This document shows, piece by piece, positions 10,197-22,156 of a DNA stretch of 64,000 nucleotides (the stretch's first letter is position 1; each line of letters opens with the position of its first letter). This DNA is from Diplodia intermedia. Its lineage: Eukaryota > Ascomycota > Dothideomycetes > Botryosphaeriales > Botryosphaeriaceae. Made by a program: the position numbers and the translations under genes. The DNA is taken from assembly GCA_021495925.1 (NCBI GenBank), contig JAKEKT010000045.1, forward strand, positions 62,001-126,000, given 5' to 3'. The notes beneath the pieces were generated by a model. That model made no database searches and was not told where the DNA came from. It saw only the letters and a program-made list of their open reading frames with translations.

Positions 10197-11182
10197 TCAC
10201 CAGCTCCCTCGCCACATCACCCCACCCGACCGTCTCGCCACCCACAATCGCTCTCTCGCATCCTCCCCCACCACCATCCACTCCACCAACCGCCCCTCCC
10301 CCCTCTTCCTCACCACCCCATCCACAACCACGCCCGCGACATCCGCACCACACGAATGCATCACGACCGCCGCGACGGGGGGTTCTCGGCCGCCGCACAC
10401 ACCATCCCCGGCGACGCACCCTCCAAAACCACCACATCCGCCCTCCATCCCCAGCGCCCGCGCCCCCTCCTTCACCGTCTCCAGGTGTGAACGCGTCCTC
10501 CGCCGTCCGCCGCACCCACCGCGGCGTCGAGGAATCGCTGGTTGCGCGAGCCCCGCCCCGCCCCGCTTGCAGCCCCAGCCCCAGCCGCAGCTCCGCCGCC
10601 AGGGGATTTGGGGGGGTGAAGGCGTAGATGGAGCGGATGCCGGAGGTGAGGAGGGTGGCGGAGATGGCTGTGGGGGCTGAGGGGGGAATGGGGTTGTGAG
10701 TTCGGCGTTTTTGCTGGGAAGGTAAGGTAGGTTTGTGTATGTGTGATGTTTTACTTACCAACTTCCGGAGAGGTCGTCATGTGCGCGTGCGTGGTGGTGC
10801 CGGCGTTGAGCAGCTCGAGGCAGCAGCCCAGTTGGCCCGCCCCAGTAGAAGTCGGAGAGGGGGGTGTAGTTGGAGCTTTGGAAGTTGCCTTGACCCGCCG
10901 GCCGGCATCGTCGGTTTGCGGTGCTGGGCGTTGGCTGCTGGCTTTTGACTGGCCTGATGGCATGTACGCGAGGAAGGTCTGGTCGGCGTGGCGGCTTTTG
11001 AGCTGGGTCTGCCAGACGTGCTGATGGCAGTCGATTACCTCGCCGATGCCCTCCTTGGGAATGTTTGGCGCTATGCAGGAGATGGTGTTGCCGGCGATGA
11101 GGTCGGCCTTGGTTGGGACGACGTGATCGTCGTCATCGTGGATGAGGAGTGTGCCGCCCTTGAGCAAGATTGTTGAAGCCAT
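10197..11182 (-). pseudogene. Amidohydrolase (metal-dependent deaminase type), broken
   Basis: The start, MASTILLKGGTLLIHDDD, leads into DCHQHVWQTQLKSRHAD (the HxH metal site region) and LAYMPSG, as in fungal cytosine/guanine-deaminase-like amidohydrolases. After that the gene decays. NFQSSNYTPLSDFYWG resumes only in another frame beyond a roughly 65-bp insert with no GT-AG ends. CLELLNAGTTT then follows in yet another frame, and the usual VVD before HAHMTTSPE is absent. After a plausible intron, ISATLLTSGIRSIYAFTPP is followed within about 100 bp by C-terminal motifs in a different frame (KEGARALGMEG, then VVMHSCGADVAGVVVDGVV). Roughly 200 residues of the barrel, including later metal ligands, are gone. 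It cannot encode an active enzyme. Confidence 0.8.
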
Positions 11183-12299
11183 AGCTCATGAGACGGAAAC
11201 TGGGCTGTTCGTCTGGGATGGGAGGAAGGGATTAACCGACAGTAGTGCTACGTCGCTTTTTCGTCTTATCTTGCTCTGGGGGTTGACTTTCTCTCCGCTG
11301 CGGCTTGTACTCAAGCGGATTTTGGACTTGTATATTGTTAAGTCCGGGTCTTTGCTTCTTTGCTCGCAATCTCCCTCTTGCGAGCTTCCACAATAGGTAT
11401 GGCATGGAAGCTCCATATGGGTCCCCGCTTCGCCGGTTAAGCCGCTAAACTAGACCAAGAAATGAGCGACGCCAAATTTTGTTGCCGAGACTGGGCGTGA
11501 GGCTTGTCAACACCTCTGACATTGTAGTTCTGTAGGATGGCTGGGGAGTAAATGAAGTGATTGATCCATTGGTGATGATTGCTGTTCGGGTTTAGCGGGT
11601 CGTCGGCCTTTCGCGCTTCGGAATGCTCTAGGCCTTGATGATGACAAGGAACAAAAATAGAGGACCTGGACCTCCGTTTGCGGTAATCAGGAGGAACACA
11701 TATATATTAATAGTAGCATGACTGCAATCGACACCGAACAACAATGACAGCACGTGACATGTGTCCGTATTCACCGTGAGCTAAGGGCACTGTCAGCATA
11801 CAGACTACTCCGCAGTAAGCGCCTATTTAAATTAGCCATGTGGAAACAACTAAACTTTTCGTTTCCTGTGAAGATATATGAAGGCGTGAATGAAGGGCGT
11901 TGCTGCGTTGATCAACCGCATCCAATATACAGGTGATTAGCTTGGTTAGAGGTTGCTACCAAGCTTTGATGCAGCAATCCTGCCGCTTATTGTGTCTGCT
12001 AAGAGAGCTCTGAGTGGCTGACAGTGGCGTGGACAGGAAGCAGGGGGCTACTTGATGAGTGACGTTTGGCAGATTCGCCAGGTGGGCGGGGCGCGCCATC
12101 TCGCTTGACGCATCCACACAAGCGCACACGTGCGACCACCCTACTGCAACATTCGCTATTTCCCGCATCTTTGTCCGCTCATCAAGTTCAAGCTCGGTAC
12201 CAAGCAAGCCGCACCCAGCATGCTACAAAAGCGAGTGCGCAAGCCCTGGATGCCTTGGCCAGCCATCCAGAGCGCGTTTTGTGAGCCGCCAGCCCCGCC
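11183..12299. other. Divergent intergenic region, relatively AT-rich
   Basis: Lies between the amidohydrolase relic and the sphingomyelinase. AT-rich patches occur near 11690-11880. No ORF of interest and no repeat recognised; the right part must hold the sphingomyelinase promoter. Confidence 0.45.
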
Positions 12300-14424
12300 A
12301 TGCCACGCGACAACACGCTGGTCCTCATTCCTATGATTCTTTTCGCTCTGAGCTCTGCTGCTATGCAGGCTTCAGCTCCCGGTGCCTCGTCCTACATAGC
12401 ATCAGCTGGCTTCCCTACGTCTGCCTTCTCCTCCTACTACCTGCCACCGTCGACGACGCAGGAACCCCAGCCCGCACTCCACGACCCGGTGTTGAACGTC
12501 ACCTTCCCCCTCAATCTCACCAATCCAGACACAATCCCTGACCGAGTCATCGACCCTATCTTCTATCCGGACCCTGTCGCAAATCTGACTTCGGATGCAG
12601 TCGAAGCCCTTTTCAGTGCCATCCTCGCCAACATCTCCACCATCATCCATGGTAACGGAACAGCGACTAACTGCGCGAAGTGCATCACCGCATTGGAAGT
12701 CGCGAAACCGGCTGCACTCTACGCCCCTTCCAAATGTCCTGATGCGATGGTTGGCCTCTGCAAAGAATACCAGCTCCATTCGAACAGCGCATGCGAAGAA
12801 GACTTCGCGGCCGACACCTTTGGCTCCATCTGGACCCAGGTTTTGAGGTTCGCCGACTTGAGCGGATCTGATGGCCGCTACATCTGCAACTCGTTAAGTA
12901 GCACTTTCTGTCCCGGGCAGAAGACTGCTCCATTGGACACGACCACATTGTTCCCGAAGCCGAAGCCCGCAAATGCCACGGCACCGAAGGCTAGCGGGAA
13001 GAGGGTCAAGGTGCTGCACATGTCAGACTTTCATCTTGATCCGCGCTATTCTGCCGGATCCGAGGCGAATTGCTCTGCGACCATGTGTTGCCGAACCCAT
13101 GTGGAGAACTCAGCTCTCGGCTCCAGCCAAATCTCGTTTCCTGCTCCTCTCTTTGGCGCTTACAAATGTGACACACCGTACGACCTTGGTCTCGCAGCTT
13201 TACAAGCTGTTGCCCCTCTCACCGGTACGAGTAAGGACGAACCTCTGGCTTGGACTATATACACTGGAGATCTGCTTTCACACGACCCACAAACTCAATT
13301 GTCCCGGGCCTATACTGAATATACCGAGACAAGCGTCTATGGAATGCTGAAGAAGTATGTAACAGGCCCAGTCTTCGCGGCGTTGGGCAATCATGACAGC
13401 AATCCGGAAGCCATTGATTCTCCTCACAATCTTCCGGGCCCGCTCGGTCAGCAGCAATCGTGGAACCACGGCCATGTCGCAGGTTTGTGGCAGCACGAGG
13501 GCTGGATTGGTTCCGAGGAAGCCGCTGAAGCGCGTCTGCATTATGGCGCCTACAGCATCAAGAATCACTACGGCCTGCGCATCATCACCTTCAACACAGA
13601 TTTCTGGTACAAGTCGAACTTCTTGACTCTGATCAACACGACTGACCCCGACAACTCTGGTATGTTCAAATGGATGGTTGACGAGCTTCAAGCTGCCGAG
13701 GATGCAGGTGAGCGGGTGTGGATCGTAGGCCACGTCCTCTCCGGGTGGGACGGCACCAACCCTCTCCCGAACCCAACCGACCTGTTCTACCAGATCGTAG
13801 ACCGCTACAGCCCACACGTCATCGCCAACATCTTCTTCGGCCACACCCATGAGGATCAATTCATGGTCTACTACGCCAACAACGGTACCGTGCGTGATGC
13901 CGAGCACGCTCTCACTTCCGGCTGGATTGGGCCTTCCGTCACGCCGCTCACAAACCTCAACTCCGGCTTCCGGCTGTACGAAGTCGACACCGGCACCTTT
14001 GACATCACTGATGCTTGGACCTTCGTCGCGAACGTTTCGGCCTTCCCGGATTTGAGCAACACGGGGCCGACGTATGGCCTGGAGTACTCGACGAGGCAGG
14101 CTTACGGCCCTGCTGCCGACTGGCCCGCAGAGGCGCCTCTCAACGCGACTTTCTGGCATCGCGTGACGGAAGCGATGGACGCAAATCATACGCTTGTTAG
14201 CATCTTCAACACGTATCAAGGTAAGGGTAGCGTGATGGCCCCGAACTGCACGAGCGATGCGTGTGCGGAGGCAAAGATTTGCTATATGAGAAGTGGCAGC
14301 GTGGCACTTGGAAGTCAATGTCCGCAAGGGTATGCTGACTGCTATTGCAAACTTTTGTGGTCTCGCCGCTAACTCCAGATACAGGTATGGCTCAGTGCAG
14401 AGTGATTTCACTCCCTCTTCATGA
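12300..14424 (+). CDS. Secreted acid sphingomyelinase (sphingomyelin phosphodiesterase)
   Basis: Exons 12300..14329 and 14385..14424 encode 689 residues. A signal peptide (LVLIPMILFALSSAAMQASA) leads. A saposin-B region with paired cysteines (CAKCITALEV to YICNSLSSTFC) spans about residues 120-205. A calcineurin-like metallophosphoesterase domain follows, with ligand motifs HMSDFHLDPRY (about 243), YTGDLLSHD (about 322), ALGNHDSNP (about 363), VGHVLSG (about 477) and FFGHTHEDQF (about 513): the complete zinc-binding set. Many NxS/T sites suggest glycosylation. The enzyme splits sphingomyelin-type or related phosphodiesters outside the cell or in the vacuole. The final intron (GTATGC, branch GCTAAC, ATACAG) replaces an unspliced tail with GYGSVQSDFTPSS. 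Confidence 0.92.
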
Positions 14425-14932
14425 CATGGTTGTCCATTAACATTCCTTCCCAACAGCGGTGGCTGTAATCAAGCTTTTGGAATCCACCATGGTGAGAACA
14501 TTCACTTTAGAAAATCGTCCTCATTGTGCAATATCTACATTCAAAGCCTCAACTTTCCACGTTTGGAAAAGTGCAATGTTTCTTCGACGAAAGTGCAAAA
14601 CATAAGCTCTTGTGCAACCTACTGATACATTATCTCTCTGCTTATGTAAGGTTGTCGCGACCTGTCGTTACCCTTGTCTGTGGCTGTGGCTTACATCTTA
14701 GTGTTCTTCGCGGCTGCGTGCTATGGGGCCCCACACCGCCACAACGTATTTGAACCCCTCTCCTTCCCCCAATCGTCCTCCGTACTCTCTCGGTCTTCCA
14801 TTCTCATTTGACTTTACTGAAGGGCACATTCGCCGCCGATATTGTTTTACTTCCCGCGCAACAGGAATCATTATCGAGGGGCAGGGTTCTCAAGGCTGAA
14901 GACCTGAATCCGGATGATCAAGCCCCCGCTCC
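14425..14932. other. Intergenic
   Basis: 3' UTR of the sphingomyelinase and promoter of the next module gene; pyrimidine-rich around 14755-14800. No supported gene. Confidence 0.45.
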
Positions 14933-16422
14933 ATGGACCGCCCCCACTCGCGGCCACCACAACCGATTGGGGAAGGAGGAGGTGGCACGAGCGGGCGAAC
15001 CAAACGGCTGTCTCAACGTAACCTTCAGGTGCTTCAAGCATCTACTACCGCGGTACGCCTTCCAGCCTGATTACCATCAAGGCTCACTAACAATAGCTTT
15101 CAGTCTCACATCTCCGCCAGAAGCAGCCACAGTCCTGGCCTGCCGAATGATTTGGCTCGGCCACAGCATCGTGGCGCTCCGACTGTTTACCCTCTTCAGA
15201 GATTTACCCAAGGCGAGGCGAAAGAGGACCCGTTCCCGCTCTATGCCAAAGGCGCCCAAAATCTCGCTTACGACTCGGAGCAATGCGAGCAGATTCTCAC
15301 GTCAGCGCAAGGCAAAAGACGCGAAAGGTCCGCCTCCGCTGCGCAAGACGACACCAACGAAGCAGGTATCAAACGACATTGCTCCACATCCGCCGGCACG
15401 GATGTCAAGAAGAAGTTTGCCTGCCCGTACTTTAAAAGGTTCTCAAGGCAATCGCTACCCTCGAACACTTGCACCCATGGGTTTCGGACGTCGACTAGGG
15501 TAAAGTATGTGCACTTATGCAGCCTCGGATCATTGGTCACTCTGCTAATGCGCATCACTTATCTAGAGAGCATCTCCGGAGAACGCATTCACTTCAGAAC
15601 GCTGGGGAGAAGACGCCGGAAAATGCGAAAATGAGCTTCTGTAAGATGATGTCCGGCGCCGAGGAAGGAGAGATTTTTAGGAGTAGATCCAAGAGGAATT
15701 CATCCGAAGCGGAGAAATGGACGGCCTTTTGGCGTATTCTATTTCCGGACAAGGCATCCCAAGGAATCATCCCCTCGCCATGTAAGCGCGCCTCAAGGAA
15801 AAGGCCGCAACGCCATGGAATTTCTGGTGCTGACACCGACCCTCAGATCTCGACGACGACGACGACGCCGCTTCTGCTGTAGATCAGCATGGCCAGCTCG
15901 CTAGCTTCCAGGCGCGTCAGTACGCGAGCCTACCGGAGAGGATGCAGGAACGTTGCGTCGAAGCCATGGCTCGTCGCGACTATATCGACCAGCCTGGCGT
16001 GCAAGAACTCATCGACATGCTCCCCGAGCTGATGCGCGACGTCATGAAGGAGGAATCCGACTTCACTTCCCCAAACAACGTCCGAATGAACACGTTCATG
16101 ACCACTGTACATCCATCTCCGATGACCATGGATAGTACAACAGCGGCTGGATACCCCGAGTTGCAGGCCGCGAGCACGTCGCAACAGCAACAGCACAGGT
16201 TACAGGATGCCGTCAGCCGTCACGAGTACTCAATGGACTTCAATCATTCTTACAAGAAACCTGTCGGCACAACCACCGACCCGGGATACTTCTCCGCGGA
16301 CGTGGAATCGCTGACGTCCCACAACCACCACCACCACCACCACCATGGACCCACCCCAGCGGTAGACGACGCAGAAAACTACCACCATCACGGCCGCCAC
16401 GCATCATCCACCACGAAACCAC

Positions 16423-16457
<35 letters not shown>

Positions 16458-16772
16458 CTCCTCCCCAGCCCCGCCAACAACCACCCCACGTACCCCTCCT
16501 CCGGGGGTTGTTCCGGCGGCGCGATGGCGGCGGCGTCGTGGATGCAGCAGCAGCCTGGCGCAGGCCAATCAGCCGTTGCCGTCTTTGGATCATCAGCGCA
16601 GCAGCAGGACCGCTCGCCGATCACAGACTTCGCCGGCGGTTGGGCGAACGAGGGGGTGGCACTAGCGGCTGGAGATGATGATCCGTTCGACGACGACGAG
16701 GAAGAGTTCAACTTGGATGATTATCTCTGCGAGCAGGGGGACCCGCAGCAGCCGCTGGCCGAGCAGGTGTAA
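14933..16772 (+). CDS. Cys/His-module protein with His/Asp-repeat region
   Basis: Exons 14933..15052, 15104..15504, 15567..15781 and 15847..16772 keep phase and give 553 residues. The start, MDRPHSRPPQPIGEGGGG, leads to RTKRLSQRNLQVLQ, then a Ser-rich linker. The module follows: KKKFACPYFKRF, CTHGF, VK|EHLRRTHSL, KWTAFWRILFPD and IPSPY. Introns fall at the same two sites as in its paralogues. In this copy the CxxC part after HLRRTHSL is not seen, so the second metal site is probably lost. Exon 4 opens with poly-Asp, then a helical region (RMQERCVEAMARRDYI, ELIDMLPELMRDVMKEE), glutamine runs, a His tract and alternating His-Asp repeats near 16420-16455, and ends acidic (DDDEEEFNLDDYL). Unknown function; nuclear role inferred. 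Confidence 0.78.
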
Positions 16773-17470
16773 TGTGCGCTGGCGTCGATGGATATCGCGC
16801 CGCTGGTGCTTGCGTTGCTTGCTGCTTGGCTGGCTGTGCTGATGGCTTGGATCACGCTCGCATCCGGTCGCAGATACGTTGACGAAAAAGGAAAAGCCTA
16901 TAGACTTCGGCCGGTGGAATCCATAACGGCGATGAGTCACCTGGATATAGAGCGCATCGCACGAATATTCGAAAGAAAATTGATGAGTGCGAAGGATGAT
17001 CGATTAGGTGGTGCCGCAGGTGGTGGGTTATATCACCACCTGCTAAGGAAACTAAGATAAACCTAATCGAGCAAGATACAAACAACCCGCATGTGGCCTC
17101 AGGAATAAGGCAGGCCTGCTGGGCCGCCGGTCAAAAATATATTGCCATGTGCACAATGTTTCATGTACCCTCAAAAACGGTTGGCTGTGGATGACAGAGG
17201 TAGGCAGTCTCCCATTGGCTTGCCATCTGTACCCCTGCGGCTTACATACATACCTACAGGAACCCACGCAAATGCGCGCGATCCTTCCCCGCAGTTCGTA
17301 AAGAAATTGCCAGCCTTGATGACCTATTTCCTCTCCCACTAGCTTTCATACGCTTTTTCTCTTACAAACACACGCACACGCACACGGCGCAAGCTTCTAT
17401 TCCGCCTCGCACTGCCTCCGAACTTTCCTCGGTACAAGTGTGGGACCCTCCTTGGGCGCATGACGTCGAC
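16773..17470. other. Intergenic with a short membrane-type ORF
   Basis: Between two module genes on the plus strand. A 90-codon ORF at 16788..17060 starts 16 bases after the previous stop (see findings). The rest is promoter for the next gene, with a CACACGCACACGCACACG run near 17368. Confidence 0.45.
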
Positions 17471-20400
17471 ATGGATTTGATGGAGATCGGGGAGCTCCCC
17501 CGGTCTTTAGATTCGGTGGCCGATCATTGCGGGAGTGCAGACGGAGCCTTCCAGGACACCTCCCAAACATTCAATCATGGCGACTACCGACCTTCTATCT
17601 CGCCTCCGCTAGCTACTCCAAGACAAGGAATAAAGGAAGAGCTTCATTCCGCACATTCGGAGAGCTTGTCATCATGGAAACAGGCTCCGGTGCCTCAGTC
17701 TGAATCGCTTCCGGAAGCACGCGGCACTTACGACTGTCCGGTCATTGCATGCAATCGCAGAGGGAAACACGCTTTTTATCGTGACGACAAACTCAAAGCA
17801 CACCTCCGAGCTGCGCATGCACCCAACGAACCATGCGCGTGTCCTGTCTCCGGCTGTTCTGCTCAGACCCTTCCTCTGGATCTGATGCTGCTACATGTAT
17901 CGGCCCACCGCGAGTCCGATTCACCCTCGCTCAAGGCGCTGCGAGACCTTCGACTCCGAACATGTCCTCTGAAGAGATGTGGTCAGAAGAGAATCCGATT
18001 CGGCGGGGATGCCGATATGGCACGATTATCGAACCATGTACTATCACACACAGAAGAAGAACGTTCCAGAGCCTGGTCTGAAATATCAGAAGCGGGATAC
18101 AGCCCCCTCACCGGGGACCTAGTCTGTCCTATCTGTTCTCTGGAGCACTCTCCGGACGCGTTTGCGAAACACATTCATACTCAGCATCTTGTGTTGCCGG
18201 GTACATCTGAGGCAGAACATCTTTCTGCTTCTTTCTCCATGGTACGTGGAATTCTGGAGCTCGCAGATCAGCCTTCGACAGATTTTGAGGCACAAAGTCT
18301 TTGGACTCTATCTCCAAGCCCGTGGATTGCACTGCCATTCAATGGAGATCCCGCCACCGGCCAGCGACTGGAAACCATCGGTTGCCCAATCTGCAACGCC
18401 CGCATACTCCAATATTCTGGAGGAAGACTCCTCTACAATCAACACCACTTGAGAATACAAAGCTCGGATGTGTCTCTTGTGTTCGAACACCGTCGCCAGA
18501 TCTTGCGACTCCATCCCGGATTTGCCAACCACGGTATCTTTGATGACCTCCGAATCTTACACGGGCCTACTTTCACGCCATGGATATCGGATTCGGCTTG
18601 TCAAAGTCCAGCTGAATGGGGTCGAGAATTGGATTCCACTCTTGGGGACTCCATTGACAGCGAGGAAAGGAATGACTTGACCCAATCCTGTACAAACCTC
18701 ACGACCATCATGCCTGGCTCTTTCGTCTCTGACAATGGCTGGGAGCGCGACAGCGATACTTCTGCTGGAAATGTCACTGAAGATACCGATCGAAGCACGT
18801 CCGAGGAAAAGGTTTCTGCAAAGGACGGCAAAGCCTTGAACGTGGTGCACGAATTGTTAGAGTCCAGGGAAAGAAATCTCGTTGCTCTGCTAATTTCCAA
18901 AGTAAGAGAACGATTGGGATACGACGAGGACTCCAACTACTCAGAGTATCTTAGTGATGATTCCATCTCGACGGGTGACTCATTCGTAGTCGAATCCAAC
19001 TGTCAGGAAGGAAATGAGCCGAACGACCGAGCGAATGAAGCCGTACCCATGGATTCAACGCTTTTCCCGTCCTCCTCTGAGAAAGGGAAAAAGAGGGCAG
19101 TCTCGGGGGATGGAGCGGGAGAGGACGATGGTGATGACTCTCATGACCGTCCCTCGAAACGCAAGCGCACACATTCCCCGCCTGACACGTCCAAAGTTAT
19201 ACAAAAGCAATTCGCATGTCCCTACAGAAAGAGAGTTCCTCGTATTCCCGGGCTGTCTCCATCTTGTTCCCATGGATTCAAGGACGCGGTCAAAGTAAAG
19301 TAAGCTTACTTTTACAGTCAATTGAGGGGGTTTGTGCTAATTAAATTGAAAAGGGAACACCTTTTCAGGAGGCACGCTCTCAAAGAGGTATACTGCTCAC
19401 AGTGCTTTGAAGAGTTCTTAAAAATGGAAGATTTACCAGGACACTTCCAGCCGAATGCTTCTGTTGAAAATGGCTGCCCAGGCTCTCGACCACGCCCTGC
19501 AGGTAAATTCGGATCGGAAGAACGAGCAGCACTCAAAAAAAGGCAGCAGAGGAACCTTCCAGATATTGATAAGTGGAAAGCAATGTGGAGAATCTTATTC
19601 CCCGACGCTCTTTCTGAACAGGACATCCCATGCCCCTGTAAGACTCTCGAAAATCCAACTGTTGCCCGAATTCTACGGATGCTGAGTTTTCCTGAATAGA
19701 CACGGACGAAGAAGACGATGACACGGCCGCTCGCTATGATCACATCATACAAAATCGGCTGCCCCAAATACTGCACGACCGAATCAGACCATTGCTGGAC
19801 ATGGAACGAGGTGTTTTGGAGGCAACAGCGGAAAGTATTATAGACAGAGTGCTTCCGGAAATCTTACGGTCTATACGGGAAGAAATGGGCCCTCGGCGCG
19901 ATCCGCAACCTCTCCAGCACAGCGTTGAGCCCCCGGCCTCAGTACCTCCGGCTGCAGACAGAAGTGAGGTCCCTCTGGCTCATCTTCCTGAAGTAATCGA
20001 GGATCCTTTGATGCTTTCGAGCCAGCAGGCGAACGGGAAAGAAAAGGCTGCATCGAGCATCAACCGTTCCGGAAAGCAAATTGCTGTATCACGGAGCTGC
20101 GTGGGCGAGGCCAGCGATTCTGGATATCAGTCCGGTTCCTTAGACATGCGGACTTTGGATTCACAAAATCTTCATCACGCTGATTTCCCACCTTCATTCG
20201 AGCGAAACGAGGAGCCTCTCCTTATTGGAAACTCCTCAAGAACGGTTCACGATGTCTCAGCCACAGTTGATGTGTCTCAAAACACACACTCAGCACCAAA
20301 TCCAGCACCGGGACCGAGTTCATTGCGCACTCTTGGAGAAACTCATCCAGAGTGCTCACAGCAGTCACAAGCTGGAGACAGAAACCCCATGCCTTGGCCT

Positions 20401-20700
20401 TTTGGCCCGCCAGGAGACACGGCAGATTCCGGTGCACAATCCCTTGGTTCAGAACTCCCCTTGTTCCACTTTGATCAAGATTTCAGCACGTATGGTGTAG
20501 CTTCACAAGCTGGGGAAGAGCATCCTTACTTTGAGGATGCCTTCTTCGATGGTACCGAATACTTCGGTCGAGATACGATCCCAGCCCTGGAACAATCCTT
20601 AACCCAACCACCGCTTCAAACTGGTGAGAGCTCTTCAGCGACGCAACGAAATTCAAACAGTCTCGATCTTACTGAGCTCGATATCCCAAGTCCGGACTAA
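17471..20700 (+). CDS. C2H2 zinc-finger protein fused to the Cys/His RILFP module
   Basis: Exons 17471..19299, 19354..19637 and 19700..20700 give 1037 residues, starting at ATG MDLMEIGELP. Residues about 89-116, 123-146, 165-193 and 219-239 form four C2H2-like fingers (YDCPVIAC ... HLRAAH; CACPVSGC ... HVSAH; RTCPLKRC ... HVLSH; LVCPICSLEH ... HIHTQH), and a further CPIC pair follows. A pre-module segment (ERNLVALLISKVRERLGY) and a basic stretch (KRKRTH) precede the shared module, KQFACPYRKR to KVK|EHLFRRHALKEVYCSQC, KWKAMWRILFP and PCPY. Exon 3 has an acidic start, then a helical tail (QILHDRIRPLLDMERGVLE). Fingers plus module suggest a DNA-binding regulator; targets unknown. This is the largest and best preserved of the four copies. 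Confidence 0.85.
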
Positions 20701-21143
20701 ACTCTCATGTCGAAGATGTATTTCCTTTCCACGTCAAAGGGTTTCTCTGGATCAATAGCCCGTTATTTGGTCAATGAATTTTCTTGTTTCAATATGTTCT
20801 GATGATGAATGGGTAGCCTATTTTCTGTTCTACTCTTGAGTTGGAATACATTCATCTACTTTGACCCGCCATGACCGAAATGCAGGGTACAGGATCATAG
20901 GAAGTAATGCTCTCGTTAGCGTTTGTTGAATTGAATGATCGCCAATGGCTCCGGGTCAAGCATCTCGAATGAAGGTGAAAGTAAGAAGCAGCCGATTTTC
21001 AGAAAACAAAAGATTAAGACTAAACAGAACTGCAACGAACAAATAAACCAATCAACCAGCAACACGGCCGTTACCTACAATATCTGTGAACCAGGTCCAT
21101 CACCGTCACTGTCCGCACGTATCTACGTGCCACACCCATTACC
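20701..21143. other. Convergent intergenic region
   Basis: 3' ends of the C2H2/module gene and the 21.1 kb minus-strand gene meet here. No supported gene. Confidence 0.5.
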
Positions 21144-22060
21144 CTACAAGTCACTCTCTGTCCCCGACAACATCTCCACCTCCTCGTCATCGTCAATAGC
21201 CTCTTCCTCACTCTCAAGCTCCTCGCCCGGAACATTGAACGAGAACCAATCCCTGACGTCCGCCAACGCCTTCTTAGGATCCTTCTGACCCTGGGCCCAA
21301 ATCATCATCCACTCCTCCCACTTGGGCTTGTCCTCATCCACATCCACATCCTCCTTCGCCTTCGCCTTGCCCTTGCCCTTCTTCCCCTTCTTCCCCTTCG
21401 TCTGCTCCTCCTCCTCCTCCTCCTCAACCCCCTTAGGCCGCGCCACCGACGTCCTCTGCTCGCCCCACCTCAAACTAACCCACTGCCTACTCAACTCACA
21501 CACGCGCAACCCCCTCACCTTATCCCCCCTTCCCCACCCGCCCTTCTTAAACGCCTTCCACCCGGGAAAAATCGTCATCCGCACCAACGCAAGCTGATAC
21601 TGCGCTTTCCGCATACGCTCCCTCCCCTCCTCCGTGCCATCCCAGCCCTCCGCGCCGCGGCGGGTCGGGTTCGTCCTGACCATCTCGCCGCGGTTGAACG
21701 CGCGCATCTCATCCTCGTTCCAGTAGTCATCTTTACCCGCCGACGTCGCGAAGTAGACCGTGTGCGGGTCGAGCGCCATGTGCAGCGCCAGCACGCCCGC
21801 GCGCACCACGATGCGGAACAGCTCGCGCACCCGCACGAGCTGCGTCAGCCCGCGGACGGCCTTGGGAGTCGTCGCCGCGCCCAGCGTGCGGATCGGCTCG
21901 AGGATGCTGTGGAGCTGCCACGTCAGCAGCTTGGCTGCGGCGATGAAGTTGGGAGGCAGCCCGAAGGGCGCGGTGCCGGCGGCGTCGCGGATGATGGTGC
22001 GGATGGCGGCGCTGCGGCGCGCGGCGCGCGAGAAGCCTGCGGGAGATCGTATGTGTCAGC

Positions 22061-22156
<96 letters not shown>

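Noticed and set aside
10010..10627. 205-codon Pro/Ser-rich frame on the plus strand
   Set aside because: Antisense to the amidohydrolase relic and includes the poly-A run; translation is pure low-complexity.
13278..14453. 391-codon open frame on the minus strand
   Set aside because: Antisense to the sphingomyelinase; no domain, and the plus-strand frame has all metallophosphoesterase motifs.
22059..22152. Regular repeat that might suggest a CRISPR-like or tandem array
   Set aside because: Plain dinucleotide microsatellite without spacers; the genome is eukaryotic.
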